From positions 38,959,270 through 39,023,269 of the forward strand of contig CM040422.1 in NCBI GenBank assembly GCA_022702705.1: DNA of 64,000 bases, written 5' to 3'. Positions 46,601-58,351 of the stretch are shown here, in pieces. The notes below the pieces were generated by a model that had not been told where the DNA came from, did not search any database, and saw only the letters and a list, made by a program, of their open reading frames with translations. Each line of letters starts with the position of its first letter. The first letter of the stretch is position 1. Position numbers and translations under genes: made by a program. Origin of the DNA: Papilionanthe hookeriana x Papilionanthe teres (taxonomy: Eukaryota > Streptophyta > Magnoliopsida > Asparagales > Orchidaceae).

Positions 46601-49600
46601 TAGAGCATAAGAACATGAAAATCCATTGAGTATCGAGTGAGATCTTAGGGATTTAGTTTGGACGGCTCTCGGGTGAGGACGCTCGGGGACGATGAACGGA
46701 TGCCGTCCATTCAATACACGCGCGGACGAACGGCTCAGATGGCGTCGGACCAGGAGACGGTACGAGAACCGCGGGGCCGGGCTGCTGACTCAGGTGGCGG
46801 CGTCGAATAGGAGCGCGACACGCGGCGTTTCGGAGATGCCGAGGATGAGTTGGCGCCGCGTGGATAAATAGAAAATTAGGGTATTTTTTGATTTATTTAA
46901 TTCCCTAAACTTCAAAAATTCATAACTATGTGTAGAAAAATCAGAAAAATAAAATAAAAATACCCTCTTGCTCAGTGAACGGAGGAGAATAATGTGGAAA
47001 AGAAATCATTTAATTTCATCAAGTATTTTATTTTTAATAATTTATTTACTCTCTGCATACTTTTAATTCTCCATGCATGTATACAATTCACCATGGCATG
47101 AGACCATAGGGCTTTTGAAGCCTCTGAATTTGGGAACATTCCCTGAATTTTCCAAAGTCAGAGGCCATCCCTATGAAAAGTTATTGATTTTTCAAATTCA
47201 TGTTGCTATTTTGAGTATTTTAATTCCAATAAATAGCATGTTGTGAAATAAATTCTAGGAAAATTTGGTGATGTTCCTTATGACTAGAGAATCTTAGGAA
47301 AAATAGGTTTTGAGTTAGTTCATTTAAAACAACCCTAATTGGCTTAAACACCCAAAATAGGTCTCTAATTAATTAGAGTTAACCATGCATCAAATTGACT
47401 TGAAATCAATTCTCCACTGACCTTTAAGATCGGAGGAATCCACCATAAAAGTTTGAGGTCAATTGGACTTGGTTAGCCCCACTAATTGGGTTGATTAAGC
47501 CACTTAGCCATTTTAAACTTTAAAAATTCATAACTTTTAAAATACCTTTCAAAAATTCACCAAATTAGTTTTGGAGCCTCTCTGATATCAGGGGAACCTA
47601 AGAAAATTAAAATTTCAATTTTCTAAAAAAGTTGATTTTTAATAAAATTTTAATATTTTTAATAATTAAAAAATAATGAAAATCACTAAAATAATAAAAT
47701 TCACCAAAATGTCACATTTTGAATTTTAATCACATAGGAACAAATCCCACATTTTTCTTAGGTCTATTTAGTGAGATATTAAATTTTAAAGCTCTAGGGT
47801 AATTTTAAAATTAAAAAAATGTATTTTCTAGCATTTTCACTAAAATAATTATAATAAATCATAGAAAAATCAAAAAATTGTAAAATTTGATTCTCTGATT
47901 TCTTTGATATTAGAGAGATTTTTGAAAAATATAAAATTCATTTTTCAATATTTATTTTATTTTTAAATTAATTAACACTCCAAAACTTAAAATAATTATA
48001 ATAAAAATAATATAATTCAAAAAATCACCAAAATTGGTCCAAGTGATCCTCTGGTCATTAGGAATGTCCCCTAATTTTCTTAAGGACAGAAACTTTCCCT
48101 TGGTCATGTTATTAAATTTTCCTTGAAAATCTCTATTTTCTACCAAAAATAATTATATAAATAAATTAAATACAGAAAAATCACATTTTCTCCTCTCATG
48201 TCTTTATTTACATATGAGTGAAGTCACATAAAAATTTTAAGTTCATTTGAGTTCAATTTAGTGAGTTATGAAATTATTAAGCTTAAAGGGTAAAGTGGTA
48301 ATTAAATTTTTTAATCCTTAATTAAAACTTTAGGTTTAATAAAAAAATTAACAAGTAAAATATTTGATCCTAATCTGATTTGGATGTTTGAAATTTAAAT
48401 GATTAAAGGGTAGAAACCCATTAAGCAATTTTAAAATGATTAAACTTTAATTAAATGATGGATTAAATTTGGAAGAATAATAAAATTGGAATTATTAAAA
48501 TAGGGATATTATTAGGAAGAAATTTATTCTTTAATTTAAAAATCCCTAAATTAATTATCTCATTAATATTCAATTCTTAATTAAAATGATAACTCAAATT
48601 TAAAATATTAAAAGACTTAATCATTAAACTAAAATTAAATTATTAAACTCTTTTAAAATTTTAATTAAAATAAGAAAATAAAATAAAATTAAATTAAATT
48701 AAATTAAATCAAATTAAATTAAATTAAATTAAATAAATAAATCAAATTAAAATAAATAAAACAAACAAATTAAATTAAATTAAATAACTTAAATTAAATT
48801 AAATTAAATTAAATAAATTAAATTAAATTAAATTAAATTAAATGAATTAAATTAAATTAAATAATTAAATTAAATTAAATTAAATTAAATTAAATTAAAT
48901 TAAATTAAATTAAATTAAATTAAATTAAATTAAATTAAATCAAATTAAATTAAAATTAAATCAAATCAAATTAACTAAACATCGAAATATAATTAAATTA
49001 AACTCAATTGAATTAAATTAAATTAAAACTCAATTAAATTAAATTAAATTGAATTAAATGTAACATCACCTAAAATAGAAAGAAATTAAATATAAAGCAA
49101 CTTGAACACTATTCCAAATTTAAACCCTTTAACTTAAATTAAATTATTTGAATACCAATTTACCCTCGAAAGCTTTAGTTATTATAACTCCTAAACAGAA
49201 CATTAAATGAAATGTTACTTCACTTATATAACATTCAAATGTCCTAGTTCACTGAGCAAGACAACAAAACTTGAATTCTCGGACGATTAATTCATTTATA
49301 TAATTAAATTCATTTGGACTTAAAACAATCCTAGAAATATTGAAAAGATGTTTAAGATTCTTCTTAAGCACTTCCTCAATATGATATGACATTTATAAGA
49401 ACAATTGAATTTAATTATTCTTTGATGAAGAAAATCGTCCTTAAACAAAAACACAAGAACCTAGACGTCATAGGAAATGACTAGCTAAAGGATTAGGAAT
49501 TTGGTAGAAAACCATAAACCTTACCTTAGCTTTACCTAGGAACTTGCTTAAATATTCTAATTGTGTTTTAAGTGTAGCTTGGGATGACGGGAAGACCCTC

Positions 49601-51165
49601 CAGGTACGCTTTTATTTTATTGCAATTTACTTTCTTGCAATTTACATTATTGCAATTTATTTAACCGCATTGCACTTACTTTTCTTGCATGATAAACAAC
49701 TGTTGCATGAAAACTCTCACCTTTAGGATAGACCCTAAAACTGAAACCAAAACTAAGATAAAAGTCATTGCAAGATAAAATTCACCGCCACAACATTTCA
49801 AAATATAAAACAACTCAAAACTTAATCACAAACAGAACACAAAACTACAATTACAACTAAATTAAAACGTCCTGTTGGATGATCGGGAATACCTCGGATG
49901 ATGTAACCTACGTGTTGCTAACGAGATTTCCCACGATCTAAATGAATGTGTGGAACTCATTCAGTTGAGTTTAGAAAATTCATCTGGACTAAGTGAATCC
50001 GATAAAAATAATGATGCCGGAAGGATGGAACCGTGGGATCTTAACCGGTGTCGTTATAATCAACTTTAAGATTTGTTTTAATTAAAACACAAAAAAAAAC
50101 ACACTTGGAAATTAAGGCTTCTCTAAACCAAAACACTTTTCTCATCCCTTGATTTATGACTTCTAAAACTAAACCTCTGCAACAACAAAGGAGCTCGGAG
50201 CATGGTGGGCAGCACGGCCATCGTCATCAGCAAAACCTGAGTCTACTTCAGCAAAACTTCCCTAGAATTAAATAACCAAGCCATAGGATTTCGAGGTAGT
50301 TTGCCTAGTGCAACATAAATCCTCAACCTCTTCGTTAGGCACTTGCATTGCAAATTAAGCCCTAACCGGTCTTAGGATTCCGAGGTAGTCGTTTGGGTAC
50401 GACATAAACCCTCACATCTTCGAAGGCTATTTGTATGATTCTATCATATAAATATAAGTCCTAATTAACTAAAATTGGCAAAATCAAAACATTTAAATAA
50501 ATATTAGGACTTTCCTAAATCCAAGCCAAACAATAGGATAGTCGGGAAATTACCGAAGTTCGCTTCGAATCTGTGATTTCTCCTACTTTTCTTCCTTTGG
50601 ATTCCCAAAACAAAATGTTCCAAATTGGATCCATTCCCTATTGAAATTCCAAAATTCAATCCCTTGAAAACTTAAACTTTGAAATCCTTGAGAGCGAGAA
50701 TTATTGATTATTATCGAGAGTTTTCTTAGGTGATTCCCATCACTTAAGATGTAATTAACTATAGGGGCTTGCCCTTATAGGGAATTTTAAAGAACCTGAG
50801 TAATATAAACCCTGTTTAATGCTTTCATATTAAGCGGGGAATTTGTCGGCTTATAAAATTGGTTCGCGGACCAAACGAATGTCACAAATCTTCTAGTTTA
50901 TTTAATCGAGCCCCACCGTCAAGCAGTGTGTCTATCCTTAGGGATAGATACACGGTTTGTGGTGCGGTGCTTGTTTATATAAACTATTTGGGATGTGAGA
51001 TCGGTTTAATCTCATATCATAAAACCTTCAAATTTAAAATTATTTTCAAAACCAAATACTACTTTTCAAATTTATTTATTTAAATTAAATTAAAGATTCG
51101 GCGACAACTTCTGTTAGGCGACCCCCTTTTCAAAATACAACTCTAACCTAAAAATAAGCCGCACA
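43688..51165 (+). repeat. 3' LTR of the Tat/Ogre-like element (7478 bp)
   Basis: Aligns with 23257-30735 from end to end with scattered substitutions and small indels (for example near 43935 and 45840, both in CpG-containing stretches). It repeats the tip hairpin (43692-43712), the GC-rich block, and the (AAATT)n tract (48683-49060). Confidence 0.95.
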
Positions 51166-51170
51166 ATGCC
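51166..51170 (+). other. Target-site duplication (right) of the Tat/Ogre-like element
   Basis: ATGCC; equals 23252-23256. It is also the restart of the Athila-like integrase frame. Confidence 0.92.
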
Positions 51171-52099
51171 CCTCAATTATATGTTGGATGATGAAATATT
51201 TGATGTTTGGGGATTAGATTTTATGGGACCATTTACACCATCTTTCGGAAATATTTATATTTTGATAACACTAGACTATGTTTCCAAATGGATTGAAGCT
51301 ATTGCTTTACCTCGATGTGATGCTCAAAGTGTTGCAAAGTTTTTAGAAAAGAATATATTTTGCAGATTTGGAATACCAAGAGTAATCATAAGCGATGGGG
51401 AAGTCATTTTAGAAATGTGATTATTGGGAAGTTAGATAAGAAATATCATATTAATCATCGCATTGCTACTGCTTATCATCCGCAGACAAGTGGTTTGGTT
51501 GAATTATCTAATCGTGAAATTAAACGAATATTGGAAAAAACTGTTAATCCAAATATAAAGGATTGGTCAATCAAATTGGATTATGCTTTGTGGGCCTATA
51601 GGACTGCTTACAGAACACCTATAGGAATGTCCCCATATAGGCTGATTTTTGGAAAAGCTTGTCATTTACCTTTTAAACTTGAGCATAAAGCATATTGGGC
51701 TATTAAAGAGTTCAATTATAATTTGAAAGATGCTGCTGAAAAGAGATTATTACAATTGAATGAGCTTGAAGAAATAAGGAATGAATCTTATGAAAATGCT
51801 TAAGATTTATAAGGAAAAGATGAAGTTATGGCATGATCGGAAGATTCTTACTAAAAATCTTGTACCAGGACAAAAAGTTTTACTTGTATAATGCTAGATT
51901 GAGAATATTTTCTAGAAAACTTAAGTCCAGGTGGATGGGTCCATTTATTGTGATAAAAGTTTATTCTTATGGAGCTGTAGATATTCAAGATCCTAAGACT
52001 GGAAAAATATTTAAAGTTAACGAACATAGACTTAAACCATATTTTTTAGTCAATAAATCTAAATCTGATAATAATTTGATGTTGGGTCACTCAAAATGA
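51166..52099 (+). pseudogene. Athila-like integrase, C-terminal part (split)
   Basis: Continues the integrase cut at 23256. The core motifs are IFDVWGLDFMGPFTPSFG (first Asp), RVIISDG (second Asp, then a frameshift at about 51395-51405) and ATAYHPQTSGLVELSNREIK (catalytic Glu). The C-terminal part is KSRWMGPFIVIKVYSYGAVD with VNEHRLKPYF, the GPF-type tail of this lineage, ending near 52090. A second shift lies at about 51800. Confidence 0.92.
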
Positions 52100-52350
52100 G
52101 TTTTGGGTATGTTAAGTTGAAGACGTTAAAACAAGCGCTTTGTGGGAGGCAACCTATAATTATTGGTGTGCTTTGCTTTATCTTTGTTTTTGTGTTTTGT
52201 TTTCTTTGTTTGGTTTGTTTTTATGTTTTTAGTGGTATTAATTTGGAGTTTTTAAACTATAGTAGAGTTTATTTGACCTTAATTGATGATTTAGAGAAGT
52301 CAGAAAGAAAATTTGGACACTTAGCAGACCTGTGCAAAATTAAGCACTGA
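52100..52350 (+). other. Post-integrase spacer
   Basis: Begins with the phrase aacaagcgctttgtgggagg (52130-52150), which also appears on the minus strand in element A near 58410-58435 and marks the join where element A lost gag-pol. The rest is T-rich; a predicted hydrophobic frame (52096-52350) reflects this and is not supported. Confidence 0.55.
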
Positions 52351-52388
52351 CGGCTAAGCGCCGACTGGTTGGCACTTAGGCGTCGCAG
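52351..52388 (+). repeat. Hairpin cassette upstream of coiled-coil ORF (plus-strand element)
   Basis: CGGCTAAGCGCCG and GGCACTTAGGCGTCG arms pair across ACTGGTT. It lies 114 bp upstream of a TATA box. Confidence 0.7.
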
Positions 52389-52501
52389 TTATAAAAAACG
52401 TGAAAAATGAGGTTATAGAAGCCTAGATCGTGGGAGAGTCATTTTGGAAGTTATTTTAGAGTTTTAAAATTTCTTGGGGCAGTTTTGACACTTCCCAAGT
52501 C

Positions 52502-52509
52502 TATAAAAA
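52502..52509 (+). promoter_or_regulatory. Internal TATA-box candidate
   Basis: TATAAAAA in CTATAAAAAGGACC, 79 bp before the ATG of the coiled-coil ORF. It could start an internal transcript for the two accessory ORFs. Confidence 0.4.
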
Positions 52510-52587
52510 GGACCTGATTTAAGAGAAACACTTGCTCCAAGTCCTAATTTCATTTCTGAGTCTTATGAAGAGAGTTTTGAGTGCATC

Positions 52588-52992
52588 ATGTCTTCTTGAG
52601 AGAATGAGATTAAGAAGAAGGATGATTCTGACAAGAGTAAGTTCGTTAGTGACAGTTCGAAAGAGTTATTCAATGGATATCTCGCTGTTAGTATTCAAGA
52701 GATTGCTGAAATAATTGCAAAAATTGAAGCCCAAGTGACTTTAATAAAAGAAAAAATCCATGAAAGTAACCTGCATTTGGAGCACATGGGATGACAACTC
52801 AAGATGCAAATCAGTCATTCAAGGTACATGGAAGAAGCGGATAAGGCGATGTTTCTGAAGAAAAAATAGATTGAAGAAGATGATTTAAGGATGAACAATT
52901 ATTGCCCGTTTTATCAGATTTATATTCCAGAAAGGTCAAAAGAGAATCATAATGGTTCGGGATATAATCCGCATAATAGAGAATGGAATTAA
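52588..52992 (+). pseudogene. Coiled-coil accessory ORF (plus-strand element)
   Basis: A single frame of 135 codons from ATG 52588 to TAA 52992 with three internal stops. Readable parts are VSIQEIAEIIAKIEAQVTLI, KEKIHESNLHLEHMG and, after stops, YMEEADKAMFLKKK and IEEDDLRMNNYC. The HE...EHM and AMF.KK.IEE patterns align with HEMYHQIEHLEW and AMYEKNKWIDEK of the minus-strand copies. One stop sits exactly where those have Trp (tgg to tag). Function unknown. Confidence 0.6.
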
Positions 52993-53397
52993 GAGTGCTT
53001 TGTTCTTATTTGTTTAGTGTTCTTATGTGTTATGTTTAGTGTTCATGTGTGTTATGTTTGGTGTGTTTAGTGTTTATATTTAAGTATTAACTAAGCCTAA
53101 TGATGTGATGGGTACATCCTAGAGATGTATACTTATCAGTTTGAGATTAAAGTCTCTTGTATTTAAAGAATTTCATCCTTTATGTGTGGATAGGAATTCT
53201 AGAATTGTATTAAGTGTTATGTTTGTTTTAATATAAGTTTGTGTTTGTGTGAAATTTGTGTGGAATCAATGGATATTAAATTTTGATTTGGAATATTGGA
53301 AGATTTATGTGGGGAGAAATAATTATTCTGGAGTAATTAAGGGTGATTAACAAAGTGATTTAGTGCATATACCTTAATTGTGAAAATTTAGGTATTG

Positions 53398-53434
53398 GTG
53401 GCTAAGCGCCAGAGTGTCGGCACTTAAGCACCAG
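53398..53434 (+). repeat. Hairpin cassette upstream of the Transposase_32 ORF, copy 1
   Basis: GTGGCTAAGCGCCAG and CGGCACTTAAGCACC arms. With the next copy it forms a double cassette. Confidence 0.65.
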
Positions 53435-53439
53435 ATTTC

Positions 53440-53476
53440 GCCGCTAAGCGCTGAGGGGTTCTCGCTTAGGCAACAG
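53440..53476 (+). repeat. Hairpin cassette upstream of the Transposase_32 ORF, copy 2
   Basis: GCCGCTAAGCGCTGAG and CTCGCTTAGGCAAC arms; it ends 379 bp before the ATG at 53855. Confidence 0.65.
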
Positions 53477-53854
53477 TTCACGAAATTTGGTTCCCAGCAG
53501 TTAAAAACCTGAAAATTGCCATTTTTAAACTACCCCATCATCTTCAACCTTCGGTTTATCGCGAAAAGGGAGCCTAGGGCATCATATTGTGGATCCATTA
53601 AGAGCCGATCTGAACAAAAATTGTTAGATTTGGATTCCTTGAGGTAAGAGCACTACTCCTAAGTAAAATTTTTTTGATTTTCACCATGTATTTTGAGTAC
53701 ATTTTAGAAAATCTTAAAATCACTATTCATGGTGAAAATTTGAGGAAAAACTTAAGAAATTGCTTGGATTTAGTGAAAATATCTTTTGGAAGATAATTTA
53801 GCAAGTTTAGTTTGATTTTAGAATTTATGGTGAATTTTTCTTGAATTTTTAGAG

Positions 53855-55001
53855 ATGGCTCCAAAGTCAAAGCGTGCACGAGAAAAGACAAGATTTAATT
53901 CTGACAAATTTGTTAGTACAAGTGCTAAGGAACGATACGTCGATGCATTGCAGTCACGTAAGTTGATTCCTGAGCGTGTTTTTAGTAAACCAAGAGAGGT
54001 GATTGAAGATATGATTGGTAGAAGGAACTGAGAGAATTACTGTTGCTTCTCGGCTGTTGCTGTTGTTTCTATGGTCAGAGAATTTTATGCAAATTTGCCT
54101 GCTGCAGAAGAGAATCAAGTGATGGTTAGGAGGCATGAGGTCAACTTTCCTTCTAGGGCAATCAACACTTTTTATGGACTACCTCCTGACATGTTCTGTT
54201 TTTATTCTAACTATCATCCTACAGAAGGAGAATTAGATGAGATCTTGGAATTTCTAACTGATGGAAGAGGATTATGGAAAATAACAAATGATAGAAGAGC
54301 GAACTTGCATGCTTCCAAATTGAATGCCACTTCTAAGGCATGACATTATTTTCTCTCATCTAAATTGTTACCTTTGAGTCATACTAGTGAAGTAACGAGA
54401 GAAAGAGCTGTGTTGAACCAGTGCATTCAGCAAGGGAAGCCTATTGACATTGGAGGTATAATTTATGATTATGTTTTGAACTTTGCTAGATCAACCACTA
54501 CTACAACTATGAGATTTCCTTCCTTGATTCATTCATTATGTGAATGATCTGGAGTGAAGTTTGAAACCTAGGAAGAGGTACTTCAGGCATTGAGACCAAT
54601 TACCAGTGTCAACATTGGTGCTTACACTGTACATTAAGAGTTTGGTTGGAGAGGAGGATTTGGTAGGGCTTCTACTACTTCTGCTTCTGCTGCATCTACT
54701 TCTCGTGCTACTACTTCACGTGCTTCATCATCTATAGATTCAAAGACTAGTTTGTTAAGAAAGATTTTAAAAAAAGTGAGTTTTAGTCGAGAGCATCTTA
54801 AAGATATTGATGGTAAAGTGGATAATGTGGAAAGATATTGTGAAACATGATGAGTATGAGGAGAGTTATCAGTAATATTTGGATAGACTGATTAGAGGTG
54901 ATCACAGTACTGAGATGTCCCCTAATCCATTCTACATACCTTATGTGCCATATAGGGATTGGAATGAGCAGGATGATGATGATGATGAGGATGATGAGTA
55001 G
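53855..55001 (+). pseudogene. Transposase_32-type accessory ORF (plus-strand element)
   Basis: ATG 53855 gives MAPKSKRAREKTRFNSDKFV. After a stop near 54030, VREFYANLPAAEENQVMVRR, INTFYGLPPDMFCFYSNYHP, LLPLSHTSEVTRERAVLNQC and MRFPSLIHSLCE match the Transposase_32 pattern. A Ser/Thr-rich linker (54660-54740) and an acidic end (WNEQDDDDDEDDE, stop 54999-55001) complete it. Same layout as 14247-15405 and 61711-62870 on the minus strand, which supports a conserved protein of unknown role. At least five stops or shifts. Confidence 0.8.
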
Positions 55002-56540
55002 ATTTATGTTATTTTTTTTCATTGTGGTGTTGTTGTTGATGTAATGATGTGTGTTTTGTTTAGTATTTAGTTTGATCATTGTGTTGTGATGTTAACCTTG
55101 ATAGTATGCAGAATGTAGTTTGTATTATTTTTCTGTTATGCATATTCATACGTATTATTGTTGTTTGTATTGATGTTTTATATGTTGCTTTGTGGTAGTG
55201 TGTGTAATAGTAAATGTTTTTATGTGTATGTTATGTCAGAGTTTTTAGTAGTGTGTACTTTAATTCAAAAACTGTTAGGAGATTATAAACCACTATTGGG
55301 AACTTCTACTTAGGAAACTACATGTTTAAAATTTTTCAAATTCCACTATCATCTGTTATCTGTATTAGTGTGTTATTTAAGTTGGTGTGTATTTGCTTTG
55401 TAAACCTCCACTACAGTAGAAGTCTTTTTGAAATTTTTAACTTATCTTTGTATAAAAAAATGTTTTGAAAAACTAAATTTGATTTCATTTTACTCCTGTT
55501 ATTTAAATTGTTATACTTGCATATTAGGATATTAAAAATTCCTGCAAGCATGATATGTCAGTTTTTATTTCTCACCCATGTATCATTTCTTATGCTTAAA
55601 TGTTTTATCTTAGCTAAAAATTAAAGTTTTAGGTTGGATTTTAAAAACAAAGGTTTTCAAAAACCTAAAATTTTATTTGATTCTCAAGAATACTTCAAAT
55701 AAATCTTATTTTTGATTGAGAACAATTATGTACATGAACTTATATTAGGGGAACAAAAATTTTGAATATTGAAATGAATAAAAGAATTTAGTTAAAATTT
55801 ATAGTAATCATGAAAAACTTAATGTTAAAATTTTCTTAATGAAGAGATGTTAAATAAAGTTAAACTATCATTAGTAAGAAGTTTTGTATTTTTGGATAAA
55901 TATAAGATTTGACTTTTATTCTTCAAAGCATAAATTTCTTTTATTGAAGAGTAATTTTTAAATATTATTATTATGATTTTTAAGTAAAAGATTTATATCT
56001 GACCTTTATTTTAAATGGAAGGGTAGAATTCAAAATCATTAAAGGCCTATCCAGATATAGTAATCCTTGCCTTAAAAAAAAAGAAAAAAAAAGAAAAGTA
56101 AAAGTGAAAAATAATATATGAAAAGGGAGGAGAACCTTGAGGATTTAAGGGCCTAATCAAAAATTGGTTTCATACATAAAGTTTAAGATATAAGTTCAGA
56201 GAAAATCTAAAGCTTAAGGTTATAATATAGTAAGTAAAATTAATTTCAAATAAAGATTTTTAAGCGAGAAAAATAAGTGTTTGAGTCCTATATTTTGAAG
56301 AATCTACAACTATTTCTGAATTAGATAGAAACTTATATTTGTCATTTTCCTTTACTTAAGAACTTTCTAAACATTAAGTTGGTTTTAATTACTGAAAATT
56401 TTTCTAAATTGGTCTATTTCATTTCTAGAACAAAATTTTGTTATCTTTCTAAGAAAATCATTACATAATTTGGATGCTAAATTTTTCTATGAGATTAACT
56501 GTCACTTGAGGACAAGTAACATTTTAAGTTTGGAGGATTT
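55002..56540 (+). other. 3' untranslated region and polypurine tract
   Basis: About 1.5 kb of AT-rich DNA without ORF; an A-rich tract lies at about 56075-56100. It ends with ACTTGAGGACAAGTAACATT then AAGTTTGGAGGATTT directly before the LTR, the usual Athila-type polypurine tract phrase. Confidence 0.65.
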
Positions 56541-58346
56541 TGATACACCTAAAATATATAGTTTTTTTATGCACATTTTTTTACCTATTTTTAATGATAT
56601 TGCACTTTAATGGAAGGTATTTCGTGTTTTTTTTGTTGGTATGATGAAAATGAATGGTCATGATGAAAGGATCAAAATTGGATCAAATTTCGAAAAAAAA
56701 ATGAAAAATGAAACTTGGGCACTAGCCGCTAAGCGCCGCTGGGCCGGCGCTTAGCCGCCACAGTTAAAAATCGAAATCTAAAGGAATTTGGTGCCAACTT
56801 CAAAGGGGATGGGATGCAACTCTTAGTGGTAACTTCTATTACTTCCTTAGAGCGGCAAGTTTGAATGAAGGGGTGCATTCTTTGGTGGATACATTGAATC
56901 TGGACACATTTGAAGAGACACAAAGACACCTTTTGGTTTACTATTTAAAGAGAGTCTTAGGAAAGATTAAGGGGCTCTTCCACTTGCATTTTGAAGAGAG
57001 TTTTTACAATATTTTACTTTTATTTTGTGAGAGTTTTTATTAAGAGTAGGAGTAAAGAGTAGAAAGGAGAAAAGGGTCAGAGTGAAGTCTTCTTCTTCCC
57101 ACTTCTTTTCTTTCTTTTAGTTTAGTTTCTATTGAAGTCTGAATTTTATTCTGAGTAATCGGAGTTGGGATATCCGCTTTGAGGAGTAGTTTAGTGAAGA
57201 GTTAAAGTTTCAGAGGAACTTCCTGAGTCTTGTGGAGAGAATTTTCAGATAAGTGTTTACTTTTGTTCATACATTTGGTTTTTTAATTAATACTTTTTTG
57301 TTTGTTGTTTTTCTTATGGTTTTTAATTTCAAATTAATGTATTTTTGTATTATCTCAATGCATTCTGAGTAGTTTACTTTATCTTTTTCTTTCTTAATTG
57401 GAGAAGTAATTAGTTTATAGTGAATTGTTGTGGAAAGTATATGTGTTTAAAGTTGGAAGAAGTTGTGAAGATTGATTCTGAAAACTTTGTTTACTTCTTA
57501 ATTTGTCCTGTTAAGTTGTAGAATTTCTAGAGATTATGTAAGATTCAATGCGGTATTGTCTCATAAAAGTTAGTAAGAATCAAATGCAATTATATGGGTG
57601 AGAATTGTAGTCTATATAATTGAATGTAATATTAGAAGATATTTTTATGGAAGGGAGTAAAATTAGAGGATTTTAGAGTGACAGGCTAAAACCCCCCAAA
57701 TTTTGTTTGAAGTTTTGAGTTTTGTTATGAGAAGTTAGCCCCCAGTTGGTGGGAATCGAGGGAACTCTAGAGTGAGAGACTAGTATCTTCCCTGCCTAAC
57801 CATGTTCAAAATGAAAAAAATTTCAAATTAACCTATGTTGTTTATAGAACCAAGTAAGGGTAAAGAACACATTTGCTTCTATCTATCACAACAAATTTAA
57901 ATACTTCCACAAAAATACTTTAATAATTATTACTACTTCTTAAAAGGAAAGAAAAAGATATTCTAGTTAATATTGTTTTACATACAGTGTTTTTAGTTAT
58001 TATAATTTTAATTTCTTGCTAAACATTTTGTTAAGGAAATTTCAAAAGACAAATCAACTTTCAAAACTTTTCAAAATCAAGTCATACTTTCAAAGGCTAT
58101 TTAAAAAAATTAAAAAGATAATTTTTTGATTTCTTTAAAGATTTTCATATTTTCCGTGTGGGTTCGATATCTCGGAGCTTAATCAGAAAGTCCTATATTA
58201 CTTGATAAACGATACATATACTTGCGTAATATCCACATTATAAATCAAAATCATCAGCATATATATATATATCTGGCAGGATCAAGTTTGTGGTGTCGTT
58301 GCCAATTTTCATATCATATTTGTAAGTATAAATATAAGGTGGATCA
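56541..58346 (+). repeat. 3' LTR of the plus-strand Athila-like element
   Basis: Matches 16901-18734. It keeps the hairpin cassette at 56722-56760 that the 5' LTR lacks, has a short TA tract (58259-58272), the TATA-like box at 56942-56949 and the fossil primer site at 58279-58303. Confidence 0.93.
56722..56760 (+). repeat. Hairpin cassette in the 3' LTR
   Basis: GCCGCTAAGCGCCG and CGGCGCTTAGCCGCC arms pair almost perfectly across a 5-nt loop. It is 181-219 bp from the LTR start, the same offset as in LTR1, and it is the best-preserved copy in the window. Confidence 0.75.
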
Positions 58347-58351
58347 GTGAT
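58347..58351 (+). other. Target-site duplication (right) of the plus-strand Athila-like element
   Basis: GTGAT; equals 16896-16900. Confidence 0.9.

Larger units (their letters stand above)
23257..51165 (+). mobile_element. Giant Tat/Ogre-like Ty3 retrotransposon (27.9 kb) carrying an AlkB-like domain
   Basis: Termini are TGTTGACC and CCGCACA, with ATGCC on both sides. Two LTRs of about 7.48 kb each are nearly identical by eye. Internal order: tRNA-Arg primer site, 5' ORF, coiled coil, gag, protease, RG-rich linker, RT, RNase H, second RNase H, integrase, AlkB-like ORF, 82-bp tandem array. An extra 5' ORF, two RNase H domains and tandem repeats before the 3' LTR are known traits of the Tat/Ogre lineage. 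The AlkB-like domain is not a trait I know for it. Frameshifts break most ORFs, so this copy is not autonomous now. Confidence 0.93.
16901..58346 (+). mobile_element. Plus-strand Athila-like Ty3 retrotransposon, with a nested Tat-like element
   Basis: LTRs of 1834 bp (16901-18734) and 1806 bp (56541-58346) begin TGATACACCT and end GGTGGATCA. The target duplication is GTGAT and the primer site is an exact 18-nt match to the complement of plant tRNA-Asp(GTC). Order: gag, protease, RT, RNase H, integrase, coiled-coil ORF, Transposase_32 ORF, polypurine tract. The Tat-like insertion at 23257-51165 splits integrase. Without it the element is about 13.5 kb. Every ORF carries stops or frameshifts. 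Confidence 0.93.

Noticed and set aside
52096..52350. Hydrophobic 84-residue frame after integrase
   Set aside because: It stems from a T-rich stretch; the matching region in element A does not keep the frame.
54798..55079. Minus-strand hydrophobic Ile-rich frame
   Set aside because: It is the antisense of the acidic codon run (GAT/GAG) at the end of the Transposase_32 ORF.
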